Below, piece after piece: positions 16,960 to 25,761 of a stretch of DNA of 64,000 bases. The DNA is from Phycisphaerae bacterium (GTDB lineage Bacteria > Planctomycetota > Phycisphaerae > Sedimentisphaerales > Anaerobacaceae). Both the position numbers and the translations under genes were made by a program. Under the pieces are notes generated by a model. The model searched no databases, was not told the DNA's origin, and saw only the letters and a list, made by a program, of their open reading frames with translations. Where the stretch lies: contig JAUWBI010000005.1 of assembly GCA_030601745.1 (NCBI GenBank), positions 1 to 64,000 on the forward strand. The letters run 5' to 3'. Each line of letters opens with the position of its first letter. Position 1 is the first letter of the stretch.

Positions 16960-17934
16960 ATGCTGGAATGTAAAATGCGAATTGTAATGGTATTAGCCGT
17001 AATATTGCTGCTGTCGGCTTTGCCGGTGGTCGGGGGGGAGACCTGGCGTCTCGAGCAAGGCCGGGATTGGAAGGCCGTCTCGGATGAAGGCAGGGATAAA
17101 TATCTCCTAACAGTGGCTCAAATCAAAAAATTGGTCGTTACTGGCCAAACTGAGGAAGCGGGCAAGGCATTTGATAAACTTAAAAAAGACTTTCCGGAAA
17201 TTTCGGGGCCTGATTTGGATGCCTTTATCGAGGGGGAGATGCTGTTTTGTAAGGGAAAATTCACCGGGGCGGTCAGGGCTTATGATAAGTTTCTGAGAAA
17301 ATATCCGGAAAGTGAGCTTTATGAGGCGGCCCTGGACAGGGAGTTTGCGATAGCCACGGCTTTTCTGGCTGGCCAGAGAATACCTGTACTCGGCATCTTC
17401 AAAATGAGAGGATACTCTTCGGGCGTCAAAACTATGGAAAAGATTAGTGACCGTGCCGGCGATGCGCCAATTGCGAAAAAAGCGGCTGTAGCGGTTGCTA
17501 AAAGTTATGAAAAAAGAAGAAAGTTCAACGAGGCCTACCATAAATGGTCGGAAATATCATCGCGATGGCCGACAGAGCGAATAGGGAAGGACGCACTGCT
17601 GGGTATGGCCCGATGCAAGCACGCCGGGTATAGAGGGACGAAGTATGATGCCTCAAATCTGGTTAGCGCAAAGAGCTATTACGAGAATTTCAGATTGCGG
17701 TATTCTGAAGATGCCGCAAAAATTGGTGTTGATGAGAGACTTCAACAAATAAATGAGCAATTGGCCTATAAGCGATTCAGTATCGGCCGGTATTATCAAA
17801 AAACCGGTAACGAACAATCGGCTAATTTATATTACCAGATGGTCCTGGATAATTGGCCGGGCAGCTCCGCAGCAAAAATGGCAAAGGAAAAGATAAATCA
17901 AGAATTAAAAATCAAAAAGCAAAATGACAAATAA
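16960..17934 (+). CDS. BamD-like periplasmic TPR protein
   Basis: 324 residues with an N-terminal signal segment (MRIVMVLAVILLLSALPVVGG, possible later start at the ATG 16975). No lipobox Cys is present, so it may be soluble or use an uncleaved anchor. TPR repeats run through the body: FIEGEMLFCKGKFTGAVRAYDKFLRKYPES, KAAVAVAKSYEKRRKFNEAYHKWSEISSRWP, RFSIGRYYQKTGNEQSANLYYQMVLDNWP. This pattern, with Pro-ended helix pairs, matches the BamD / YfiO family that organises outer-membrane beta-barrel assembly. It overlaps lptE by 11 bases, so the two are translationally coupled, which supports an outer-membrane role. Confidence 0.75.
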   Translation: MLECKMRIVMVLAVILLLSALPVVGGETWRLEQGRDWKAVSDEGRDKYLLTVAQIKKLVVTGQTEEAGKAFDKLKKDFPEISGPDLDAFIEGEMLFCKGKFTGAVRAYDKFLRKYPESELYEAALDREFAIATAFLAGQRIPVLGIFKMRGYSSGVKTMEKISDRAGDAPIAKKAAVAVAKSYEKRRKFNEAYHKWSEISSRWPTERIGKDALLGMARCKHAGYRGTKYDASNLVSAKSYYENFRLRYSEDAAKIGVDERLQQINEQLAYKRFSIGRYYQKTGNEQSANLYYQMVLDNWPGSSAAKMAKEKINQELKIKKQNDK

Positions 17935-18481
17935 AAATTCAAAAAGAAAAGGGAAAAATCAACGTTTTGTTTTTGCAATTTCTTCGGGTTTAATTATTTC
18001 CGTCTGCCTGGGTTTTTGCGGATGTGGCCAGACGAGCGGCTATTCCGACGAATCGCTGTTTCCTGAAGATGTTGAGAGCGTTTACGTGGAAATGTTTGAC
18101 AACACAAGCTTCAGGCGGGGCGTGGAGTACGATTGGCTGACCGATGCGGTGGCAAAACGTATCGAGGCAGATACGCCCTATAAGATAATCTCCAGCCGAG
18201 ACCGGGCTGACACGGTGATAAGCGGACAAATTGTCGGGATTGGTGAATTGGTGCTTACGAGAGAACGAGAGACCGGCCGGGCACTGGAAAAAGAGGTGGA
18301 ACTGCGGGTGGTGGTCAACTGGAAAAATCTAAAGACGGGAGAGCTGCTGATAGACAACCGGTCGGTCGCTGCCTCAGCGAGCTTTTCGGAGTGGCAAAAT
18401 CAGGGCTTCAACTACGCCTCGGCGCTTGCGGCAAACAATATGGCACGAAAGATCGTAGAATTAATGGAAAAAGAATGGTAG
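17924..18481 (+). CDS. lptE: LptE-like outer-membrane LPS-assembly lipoprotein
   Basis: 185 residues with a positively charged N-terminus, a hydrophobic core and Cys residues in LGFCGCGQTSGYS that form a possible lipobox. The mature part fits LptE: VESVYVEMFDNTSFRRGVEYDWLTDAVAKRIEADTPYKI, then the DTVISGQIVGIGE strand and RVVVNWKNLKTGELL. LptE plugs the LptD barrel that inserts lipopolysaccharide into the outer membrane. The start overlaps the upstream TPR gene by 11 bases. No lptD is in the window. Confidence 0.75.
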   Translation: MTNKNSKRKGKNQRFVFAISSGLIISVCLGFCGCGQTSGYSDESLFPEDVESVYVEMFDNTSFRRGVEYDWLTDAVAKRIEADTPYKIISSRDRADTVISGQIVGIGELVLTRERETGRALEKEVELRVVVNWKNLKTGELLIDNRSVAASASFSEWQNQGFNYASALAANNMARKIVELMEKEW

Positions 18482-18526
18482 AAGCGTTGAGTGTATCTCG
18501 TGAAGCGAGATGAGAGATACTAAATT

Positions 18527-20524
18527 ATGAGTAACGGTCAAAAAAGAAAGCCGACTCAACCGGGTTCCGGCCCACAAGGCCGGGGAGGCAAAAAGCCGCC
18601 GCTGCCGAGTTATAAGCGCGGGCCGTTTACCTACCTTGTAATTGGACTTGTGCTGTTGACGGGGTGGATGATGCTGCAATGGCGAGGTAGTGACAAAATC
18701 AGGTGGGATGAATTTATCAGTTACGTTGAGAATGAGCACATCCTTAGTGCCGAGATTGGTGAGACGGAGATTAGAGGCAAGTTTAAGCCGGGGATAGTCG
18801 GCAGGGACGAAAAAGAGCTCAAAACCTTCACGGTGAACTACAACCGGGAGGCGATGGGTGAGCGGGTTGAAGAGATGTTGCGCCAAAGCGGGGCAGAAGT
18901 AACGTGGGCTGAGCAGCGTATCTGGCTTATTATGCTGATACAGTGGGTCTTGCCGCTGCTTATACTGGTGGGAATTTTCTATTTTCTGTTTGCGCGGAAT
19001 CTTCGCAGCGGCGCCGGCGGGATGTTGATGTCGTTTGGTCGAAGCAGGCATCGCTTACAGGACAAAGACCGTGTTAAGGTTACATTTGAGGACGTGGCTG
19101 GTGTCGAAGAGGCAAAGGAAGAAGTGGCTGAGATAATCGAATTTCTGAGAAACCCGAAAAAATTTCAACGCCTTGGCGGCCGTATTCCCCGCGGAGTTTT
19201 ACTTATAGGCCCGCCGGGCTGCGGAAAGACATTGCTTGCAAAGGCGATAGCGGGCCAGGCGGATGTCCCGTTCTTCAGTATATCGGGCAGCGATTTCGTA
19301 GAGATGTTTGTTGGTGTGGGGGCATCACGCGTTCGTGACCTCTTCAAGCAGGCCAAGGACAATTCACCCTGTATTATTTTCCTTGATGAGGTTGATGCTA
19401 TCGGCCGAAAACGCGGCGCCGGTTATGTTGGTGGTGGGCACGACGAACGTGAACAAACACTAAATGCAATTTTAGTTGAGATGGACGGGTTTGATACGAA
19501 CGACCAGGTGATAGTGATAGCGGCGACGAACCGGGCGGATATTTTAGACCATGCATTGACGCGTCCTGGAAGATTCGACAGGCAAATTACTGTACCTCTG
19601 CCGGATTTAAAGGGCCGAATGGATATTTTGAAGGTTCACGCCAAGAAAGTGAAATTAGCCACGGATGCCAACCTCGAAAGACTGGCGCGCGGGACACCTA
19701 TGTTTACCGGTGCCGACCTGGCAGCTATTATTAACGAAGCCGCCCTGGCGGCGACTATGGCCGATAAAGACTGGGTCGAGACGGCTGATTTGGAAGAGGC
19801 ACGGGACAAGGTGCGATGGGGAAGAGCGAGAAAAAGCAGGGTCATCGATGAGTATGACAAGAAAATTACGGCTTATCATGAGGCCGGGCATGCATTCATC
19901 CAATCTGTGCTGGAAGAGGCCGACCCTCTGCATAAAGTCAGCATCATCCCTCGCGGTCCTTACGGTGGGGCGACCTTTGCACTGCCCGAAAAGGACCGTT
20001 TGCATTATACAAAGAGATATTGTATGGCACTTTTGCAGGTGTGTTTCGGCGGTCGAATTGCAGAAGAGATATTTTGCGATGATATATCCAGCGGCGCCCA
20101 ATCGGATATTCAACAGGCCACCAATATTGCAAAGCAAATGATTTTGACGTGGGGTATGAGTGATGAGCTTGGGCTGATTAGTTACGGGCCGGATGCGGGG
20201 CTTAAGGATATGATGTATGTGATGCCGGGCGAGAAGGAATATTCGGAAAGAACGGCGGAAGTAATCGATAAGGAAATAAAAAGAATTACCGACGAGGCAT
20301 ATAAAAAAGCAAAAGAGTTGATAGAGTCAAACAAGGATAAACTCGAGAGAATAGCAAAGGCACTGCTGAAATACGAAACTCTCGATGCTGATGATGTCGA
20401 ATTGATTCTGGAAGGCGGCGAGCTGGACAAGCCCACAGTTAGCGATTTGTTGGCTGCCGAGCAAGCCAAAAACGAGCAGCCAAATTCCGAGCAAGAAGAG
20501 CAGCAAGAGCCGTCGAAAAGTTAA
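18527..20524 (+). CDS. ftsH: ATP-dependent zinc metalloprotease FtsH
   Basis: 665 residues, membrane-anchored AAA+ protease that extracts and degrades membrane and short-lived soluble proteins. Two N-terminal transmembrane helices (about 38-55 and 128-150) flank the periplasmic domain. The AAA domain has GPPGCGKT (Walker A, about 228-235), [11 protein letters not shown] (Walker B), and the second region of homology ending RPGRFDRQI. The zinc site is HEAGH (451-455), with the distal Asp in the [13 protein letters not shown] segment. The C-terminal tail is Gln/Glu-rich. The N-terminus is Lys/Gly/Pro-rich for about 35 residues before the first helix. It is 45 bases after lptE and 34 bases before dsbD, same strand. 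Confidence 0.97.
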   Translation: MSNGQKRKPTQPGSGPQGRGGKKPPLPSYKRGPFTYLVIGLVLLTGWMMLQWRGSDKIRWDEFISYVENEHILSAEIGETEIRGKFKPGIVGRDEKELKTFTVNYNREAMGERVEEMLRQSGAEVTWAEQRIWLIMLIQWVLPLLILVGIFYFLFARNLRSGAGGMLMSFGRSRHRLQDKDRVKVTFEDVAGVEEAKEEVAEIIEFLRNPKKFQRLGGRIPRGVLLIGPPGCGKTLLAKAIAGQADVPFFSISGSDFVEMFVGVGASRVRDLFKQAKDNSPCIIFLDEVDAIGRKRGAGYVGGGHDEREQTLNAILVEMDGFDTNDQVIVIAATNRADILDHALTRPGRFDRQITVPLPDLKGRMDILKVHAKKVKLATDANLERLARGTPMFTGADLAAIINEAALAATMADKDWVETADLEEARDKVRWGRARKSRVIDEYDKKITAYHEAGHAFIQSVLEEADPLHKVSIIPRGPYGGATFALPEKDRLHYTKRYCMALLQVCFGGRIAEEIFCDDISSGAQSDIQQATNIAKQMILTWGMSDELGLISYGPDAGLKDMMYVMPGEKEYSERTAEVIDKEIKRITDEAYKKAKELIESNKDKLERIAKALLKYETLDADDVELILEGGELDKPTVSDLLAAEQAKNEQPNSEQEEQQEPSKS

Positions 20525-20558
20525 CATTGTCTTTATTCCAATTACCTCTGAATTGTCT

Positions 20559-22379
20559 ATGCGGAAAAAATCTGCTGCGATATCAAAAGATACGCTTCTT
20601 ACAGGCGTGCTGTGGCCGGTTTTGATTCTTGCTGTCAACTGCTTTTGTGATGTGGACGCAAGTGGGGCAGCTTCTACAGCGTCCGTCGAGCTGGCAAGAC
20701 ACCAAAAGGAGTTTTCAACTGCGCATCTTGAGCCAGCTCGAATGGGTGACAAGTTTGGTGTAGCCGTCATATTCGAGGGGACCGATGACCTTCACTATTA
20801 TGCAAAGCCGGAAACTGCGCCTGCTGCCGGGTTTGAACTGAAGGTTGAAGCTAAATCCGATGCTTTTGAGTTTGGCGAAGCAATCTTTCCGAAATGGGAG
20901 ATCATTGTGGACCCGGTGGGTACCCAAGTCGAGGTATACGCCGGCCGGTTTACCGTTTTTGTGCCGATTACAGGAGTTGCGGCTAAAACAAAGGTTGATT
21001 TGAGCCAGGCTGATGTTGAGGTCAAGATTTCCGGCCAAGCTTGCACGAGTACGATTTGTCTGCTGCCGTTTGAGAAAGTATTGCCGGCGCAGATTGATTA
21101 TAGTCAGCGTGATTCCTGGAGAGAGATTAGTTTTGAAGCAGCCGGCGATGCAGGCAAAGTAGTTAAGGGGCCGAGTTATTCGGTTTGGTTTGCTCTTGGT
21201 TTGGCGCTCCTGGCGGGTTTGTCTTTGAATATTATGCCGTGTGTCTGGCCGGTATTGCCTATTATCGTGATGCGCATTGTTGAACAGGCAAAGGCAGGCA
21301 GAAGGCAATCCATTGTAATGGGGCTTGCCTTTTGTCTTGGAATATTGTTGTTCTTCGCCTGCTTTGCAGGGGCAAATATTATTTTGCAAGTCTTCTACGG
21401 AACGGTGCTGCAGTGGGGGGACCAATTTCGCAGTCCGGTCTTTGTTGCGGTGATGGCACTTTTGCTGGTGGTGCTGGCACTATTTATGTTCGGCGTCTTC
21501 ACGATTACTGTCCCGTCATCAATTGCAGGCAAATCCGGCTCCGGCAAAGGTTATCCCGGAGCTGTCGGAATGGGTTTTCTGGCAGCCATATTGAGTACGC
21601 CCTGCAGCTTTGCAATTCTGGCGGCGGCCTTTGCCTGGGCACAGGCCCAGCCTTTGCCGCTGGGAACTTTTGCAATAATGGTTATTGGTGTCGGGATGGC
21701 GGTGCCTTACGCAATACTAACTTCAATGCCCGGCTTGTTAAAACGCCTGCCCGGGGCGGGACGATGGATGGAGTTATTTAAGCAGGGCATTGGATTTGTT
21801 CTGCTGCTTATCGCAATAAAACTTATTGCAGCGCTGCCGGAACTGCGCAGAATGAGCGTGCTGTATTTTGCGGTGGTGCTCGGCTTTTGCGTTTGGATGT
21901 GGGGCAGCTGGGTGACGTACAATACTAAACTATCGTGCAAGTGGCTTATAAGAATTATCGCAATTGTTCTCGTAGTTACAGCAGGATGGACGTTCCTGCC
22001 GGCACCTGCCGAAGAACTCATTGACTGGCAAAAGTACGATGCTAACGCGATAGAAACCGCAAAGGCCGAGGGAAAACCTGTTCTGATTAAGTTTACCGCC
22101 GACTGGTGCTGGAACTGCGAAATGGTCGACAAAATAGTTTACCGGCGCAAAGACATTGCCAAGCTAATCGAAGAGAAAGGCGTATTAGCGATTAAGGCTG
22201 ATACAACGGTCAAAGGCGGTCCGGCTGCGCTCGATTTTAAAAGTGTCTATGGTGAACTATCACTGCCGGTCAGCATACTATTTGCGCCGGGCGGGAAAGA
22301 TGCAGTCAGGTGGCGCGGTAAATTCTTCTTTGCCAAAGAGCTCAAAACACTTTTGGAAAAGCTTCCTTCTAAAAAGTAG
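20559..22379 (+). CDS. dsbD: DsbD-like thiol:disulfide interchange protein
   Basis: About 606 residues from the ATG at 20559 (a TTG at 20553 is also possible; neither has a strong ribosome site). Signal segment, then an N-terminal DsbD-alpha/DsbC-like domain (EIIVDPVGTQVEVYAGRF, QACTSTICLLPFEK with two Cys). The eight-helix DsbD core follows with the redox Cys in NIMPCVWPVLPI and LSTPCSFAI, then a C-terminal thioredoxin domain with CWNC (517-520, FTADWCWNCEMVDKIV). All three electron-relay Cys pairs are present. DsbD moves reducing power from cytosolic thioredoxin across the membrane to periplasmic partners. It sits between ftsH and nth. Confidence 0.93.
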   Translation: MRKKSAAISKDTLLTGVLWPVLILAVNCFCDVDASGAASTASVELARHQKEFSTAHLEPARMGDKFGVAVIFEGTDDLHYYAKPETAPAAGFELKVEAKSDAFEFGEAIFPKWEIIVDPVGTQVEVYAGRFTVFVPITGVAAKTKVDLSQADVEVKISGQACTSTICLLPFEKVLPAQIDYSQRDSWREISFEAAGDAGKVVKGPSYSVWFALGLALLAGLSLNIMPCVWPVLPIIVMRIVEQAKAGRRQSIVMGLAFCLGILLFFACFAGANIILQVFYGTVLQWGDQFRSPVFVAVMALLLVVLALFMFGVFTITVPSSIAGKSGSGKGYPGAVGMGFLAAILSTPCSFAILAAAFAWAQAQPLPLGTFAIMVIGVGMAVPYAILTSMPGLLKRLPGAGRWMELFKQGIGFVLLLIAIKLIAALPELRRMSVLYFAVVLGFCVWMWGSWVTYNTKLSCKWLIRIIAIVLVVTAGWTFLPAPAEELIDWQKYDANAIETAKAEGKPVLIKFTADWCWNCEMVDKIVYRRKDIAKLIEEKGVLAIKADTTVKGGPAALDFKSVYGELSLPVSILFAPGGKDAVRWRGKFFFAKELKTLLEKLPSKK

Positions 22380-22381
22380 CT

Positions 22382-23068
22382 ATGGCTAAAAAAGCAGCAA
22401 AAAAAGCAAAGATAAGAGTTGATAAGGACGAGGCGGCTGAGCGGGTAAAAAAGATTTGGCCGATATTGAACAAAATATACCCGGAAGCGAGGACCGCACT
22501 GAGGTTTAAAAATCCGCTGGAGCTTTTGATTGCAACTATTTTGTCGGCACAATGCACGGACGTGCGGGTCAATATGGTAACTCCTGATTTGTTCAGGAAA
22601 TATAAATCGGCTGAGGATTGGGCGGGAGCTGATATAAAGGAGATTGAGTCGGACATAAAAAGTACGGGCTTTTATCACAATAAAGCAATCAGTATCAATC
22701 GCGCCTGTGCAGGGATAATTGAGCAGTTCGGCGGCAAAGTCCCTGATACAATGGAAGAGCTTTTGCAGCTTCAGGGCGTGGGCAGAAAGACGGCCAACGT
22801 TGTGTTGGGCAATGCTTTCGGCAAGCCGGCGATAGCCTGCGATACGCACGTTATTCGGCTGTCCCGGCGGCTGGGGCTTTCCGAAAACAGCGATGCGGTA
22901 AAGTTGGAATTTGATTTAGCCGAAATAGTGCCAGAGAGTAACTGGACGACGTTCAGTCACGTGTTGATTTTTCATGGGCGGAAGTATTGCCGCGCCCGTA
23001 AGCCGGACTGTGGAAATTGCCCGATTTCCAAATTCTGTCCTGCTGCAAAGAACCCGGCTTTATGGTAG
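22382..23068 (+). CDS. nth: Endonuclease III
   Basis: 228 residues. Bifunctional DNA glycosylase/AP lyase for oxidised pyrimidines. The helix-hairpin-helix LQGVGRKTANVVLG carries the catalytic Lys, and the catalytic Asp is in ACDTHVIRL. The C-terminal [4Fe-4S] motif is complete: CRARKPDCGNCPISKFC (C-x6-C-x2-C-x5-C). The N-terminus has about 20 extra Lys/Ala-rich residues before the conserved core, which may help DNA binding. The start codon is two bases after the dsbD stop codon, so translation is coupled. Confidence 0.97.
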   Translation: MAKKAAKKAKIRVDKDEAAERVKKIWPILNKIYPEARTALRFKNPLELLIATILSAQCTDVRVNMVTPDLFRKYKSAEDWAGADIKEIESDIKSTGFYHNKAISINRACAGIIEQFGGKVPDTMEELLQLQGVGRKTANVVLGNAFGKPAIACDTHVIRLSRRLGLSENSDAVKLEFDLAEIVPESNWTTFSHVLIFHGRKYCRARKPDCGNCPISKFCPAAKNPALW

Positions 23069-23094
23069 AGTGAATCGTGAAGCGAAATACGAGC

Positions 23095-23115
23095 CCCGCC
23101 CCTCCGAGGGGCGGG
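23095..23115. repeat. REP family C hairpin (CCCGCCCCT / AGGGGCGGG)
   Basis: 9-bp perfect arms around CCG, in the spacer between nth and the LOG-type gene. A close relative lies at 62841-62863 with 10-bp arms around CCG. No T-run follows, so it is not a standard terminator. The surrounding words (gaatcgt, gaagcga, aatacga) are in heptamer phase. Confidence 0.6.
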
Positions 23116-23154
23116 ACGAGCCACGAGATACGATATTGAAGGAGAGTTTTTTAT

Positions 23155-23865
23155 ATGATGGATATGATTGATAGTCCAGTGCAAGACCTCTGGCGGATAT
23201 TCAGGGTAATGGCTGAGTTCACCGAGGGCTTTGAGGAGCTTGCTTCCATAGGCCCTGCCGTGTCGTTTTTCGGCTCATCCCGCGCAAAGCCGGAGCAGCG
23301 GTATTATAAACTTGCCCAGGAGACCGCATCGGAGGTAACGAAAGCCGGCTTTGCGATAATAACCGGCGGCGGGGGCGGAATTATGGAAGCCGCAAATAAA
23401 GGGGCTGCGGAAGCGGGCGGTAGAAGCATCGGGCTCAATATCGAACTTCCGATGGAGCAGATTCCGAACGAGTACCAGAACCTGTCGCTGCATTTCAGGT
23501 ATTTCTTTTGCCGCAAGGTGATGTTCCTGAAATACGCTCACGGTTTTATAGTTTTCCCCGGCGGTTATGGGACTATGGATGAGTTTTTCGAATCGCTGGT
23601 GTTGATTCAAACATTAAAGCAGGCGTTTTTCCCTGTGATTTTGATGGGCAGTGATTACTGGGAGGGCTTGATTAAGTGGATGAAGGAAAAGATGCTCAAA
23701 GAACACAATCACATTTCCCCCGAAGATATGGATGTTTTTACCGTGGTGGATGACCCAAAGCAAGCGACCAAGATTATAGTAGATTTCAAAGAGGCAAAAG
23801 GCCGTGGCGGGCTGGCACTGCCGTCTGGAATGAGGAAAAACGCAAAATATAAAACCACACCCTAA
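23155..23865 (+). CDS. LOG-family (TIGR00730-type) nucleoside 5'-monophosphate phosphoribohydrolase
   Basis: 236 residues with a Rossmann-like fold: VSFFGSSRAKPEQRYY, AIITGGGGGIMEAANKGAAEAGG, then the family signature PGGYGTMDEFFE. LOG proteins hydrolyse cytokinin- or purine-nucleotide N-glycosidic bonds; in bacteria they act on nucleoside monophosphates. The RK and PGGxGTxxE elements both appear (FRYFFCRKVMFLKYA). GAAGGAGAG precedes the ATG. The true substrate cannot be told from sequence; older annotations call such proteins lysine decarboxylase-like, which is incorrect. Confidence 0.88.
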   Translation: MMDMIDSPVQDLWRIFRVMAEFTEGFEELASIGPAVSFFGSSRAKPEQRYYKLAQETASEVTKAGFAIITGGGGGIMEAANKGAAEAGGRSIGLNIELPMEQIPNEYQNLSLHFRYFFCRKVMFLKYAHGFIVFPGGYGTMDEFFESLVLIQTLKQAFFPVILMGSDYWEGLIKWMKEKMLKEHNHISPEDMDVFTVVDDPKQATKIIVDFKEAKGRGGLALPSGMRKNAKYKTTP

Positions 23866-23886
23866 AATCGGTAGATTCGCTTCTAA

Positions 23887-25674
23887 CTAAATAAACATAT
23901 TTGGAGGTTGTTTTTCGCTTTTCACTCCCTCCATTGCCTTATCTAAATGGCCAAGCAGATACTTTTTCTCAGGCCCGCCGAGATGTTCCCAGGGCAGAAT
24001 TTCGTCAGGGCCGAATCGCCTTTGTGCGGCAGTTTCAATATCTATACCGAATTTCTCGAATGCCCTCTGCCAGAGTTCATAGTCGAAGCATTCGTCCCAC
24101 AAATCGAATCTCGCACCGTCTTGCCAGGCCGCCTCGATAACGTCGCAACATTCCCTACCGCCTCGCGCTATTGCCGATTCCAGTATGCTGCGGTTTATAT
24201 CGTGGAACTTAAACTGGAGGAATTTTGCGTGAAGTTTTCTTTTCTCGTCAAGTATTAGCTTTTTTGCCTGCTCGAAATAAACTATCGGCTTTTGTCCGAG
24301 CCAGCCGAAGGGCGTGTGCGGCTTAGGCACGAGCCAGCTTATGGTAATGTTGATTCTGGCTGTTTTGCCGTCAACATTCCTGCGAAGTTTTGCTAATTGA
24401 AATGACAGCTCTACAATTTGTTTTATATCTTCTTCGGTTTCATCGGGCAGACCGACCATAAAGTAGAGTTTTAATTTTTGCCATCCGGCCCGGTACGCCG
24501 CCTCCACCCCGGCAAACAAATCTTCGTCTTTTAAGGGCTTGTTGATAATCTGTCTTAATTTTTCGCTCGCCGCTTCAACGGCAATTGTCAGACCGCTTTT
24601 TCTTACCGAAGTTACCAATATCGGCAGCAGTTTCAGGTGTCGGTCGACACGCAAACTCGGCAGTGATAGGCCGACGTACTTGTCTCGAAAATATTCCTGC
24701 AGCCGGGCGACTAATTCTTCGAGATTTGGATAATCGGCGGTTGATAAACTCAGCAGACCGACCGTGTCGAATCCTGTTGCGTGGTAACAGGCCCTTGCCA
24801 AACTAACGATTTTTTCGACGCCGCGGTAGCGAACAGGCCTTCTGCAAAAGCTCGCCTGGCAAAATCTGCATCGGCCCGGACAGCCGCGCATAATCTCAAC
24901 GCTGACTCGTTCGTGGACGGCCTGGGTAAACGGCACTATCGGGCGAAGCGGAGCGGCAGCGTTTTCGAAATCTTCGACAACGGCGTTTCGTCGCTGCGGT
25001 CCCGTACCCCGTGACCTGGACGCCGTGTAAAGGGCCGGGACATAAGCCCAGTCGAATTTTTTGGCGGCGCAGAAAAGGATTTCCTTTTTTGTCGCCCCGG
25101 CTTTTTTGTGGGCTTTGACCAATTGTATCAGCTCAACTACAGCTTCTTCGCCTTCGCCGAGCAGGAACAGGTCGATGAACTCAGCCATAGGTTCGCAGCA
25201 GTTTGCCATACCGCCGCCCGCGATTATCAATGGCTCGTTTTCGTCTCGAGCGGCGCTTCGGACATTCAGGTGAGCCAGGTCGAGCATATTAAGCACGTTG
25301 GTATAGCAAAGCTCGCTGGTTAAGCTAAAGCCGACGATATCAAAACTTTTTAGCGCCGCTCTGGATTCGAGACTAAACAGCGGGATTTTTTTCTCGCGCA
25401 GCACTTTTTCAGCATCAATCCAGGGCGCAAAGACCCGCTCAGCGGCCACGCCTTCTATTCTATTGAGAATGTCGTAAATAATCGCCAGACCTGTATAAGA
25501 CATCGCCACTTCGTAAATATCCGGAAAGCACAGTGCGACGGTGAGGCTGCATTGGTTGAGGTCTTTTTTGATTTGGTTTATCTCGCCGCCGATGTATCTG
25601 CCGGGCCTGCGAACAAACGGCAGAAACTCTCGCTCGACCTGCTCGGCCAATATTGTTACTTCTCTTTTATTCAC
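23887..25674 (-). CDS. TIGR03960-family radical SAM protein with B12-binding-like N-terminus
   Basis: 595 residues, GTG start. The N-terminal region (about 40-210) resembles the cobalamin-binding-like Rossmann module found in this family (VALCFPDIYEVAMSYTGLAIIYDILN, FDIVGFSLTSELCYTNVLNML, PLIIAGGGMANCCEP). The radical SAM core holds RGCPGRCRFCQA (CxxxCxxC), VGLLSLSTADYPN and YFMVGLPDETEEDI. Members usually sit beside a TIGR03936 partner and have been linked to tRNA/ribosome-associated modification, but their reaction is not firmly known. No TIGR03936 half is visible here; it may be elsewhere or absent. Convergent with the LOG gene, 21 bases apart. Confidence 0.88.
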   Translation of the reverse strand: MNKREVTILAEQVEREFLPFVRRPGRYIGGEINQIKKDLNQCSLTVALCFPDIYEVAMSYTGLAIIYDILNRIEGVAAERVFAPWIDAEKVLREKKIPLFSLESRAALKSFDIVGFSLTSELCYTNVLNMLDLAHLNVRSAARDENEPLIIAGGGMANCCEPMAEFIDLFLLGEGEEAVVELIQLVKAHKKAGATKKEILFCAAKKFDWAYVPALYTASRSRGTGPQRRNAVVEDFENAAAPLRPIVPFTQAVHERVSVEIMRGCPGRCRFCQASFCRRPVRYRGVEKIVSLARACYHATGFDTVGLLSLSTADYPNLEELVARLQEYFRDKYVGLSLPSLRVDRHLKLLPILVTSVRKSGLTIAVEAASEKLRQIINKPLKDEDLFAGVEAAYRAGWQKLKLYFMVGLPDETEEDIKQIVELSFQLAKLRRNVDGKTARINITISWLVPKPHTPFGWLGQKPIVYFEQAKKLILDEKRKLHAKFLQFKFHDINRSILESAIARGGRECCDVIEAAWQDGARFDLWDECFDYELWQRAFEKFGIDIETAAQRRFGPDEILPWEHLGGPEKKYLLGHLDKAMEGVKSEKQPPNMFI

Positions 25675-25687
25675 AACGGCATTATAA

Positions 25688-25736
25688 ATTGATTATTGAT
25701 TATTTTCTATTGATTATCGTTTCATTATCAATTATC
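25688..25736. repeat. Heptamer-phased AT-rich array (7 units)
   Basis: attgatt, attgatt, attttct, attgatt, atcgttt, cattatc, aattatc. The 7-base phase is kept as the unit turns into its reverse complement. It fills the spacer between the divergent radical SAM and apbE genes. Confidence 0.6.
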
Positions 25737-25761
25737 AAATCTTGCTGTGGAAAGGGTTTTT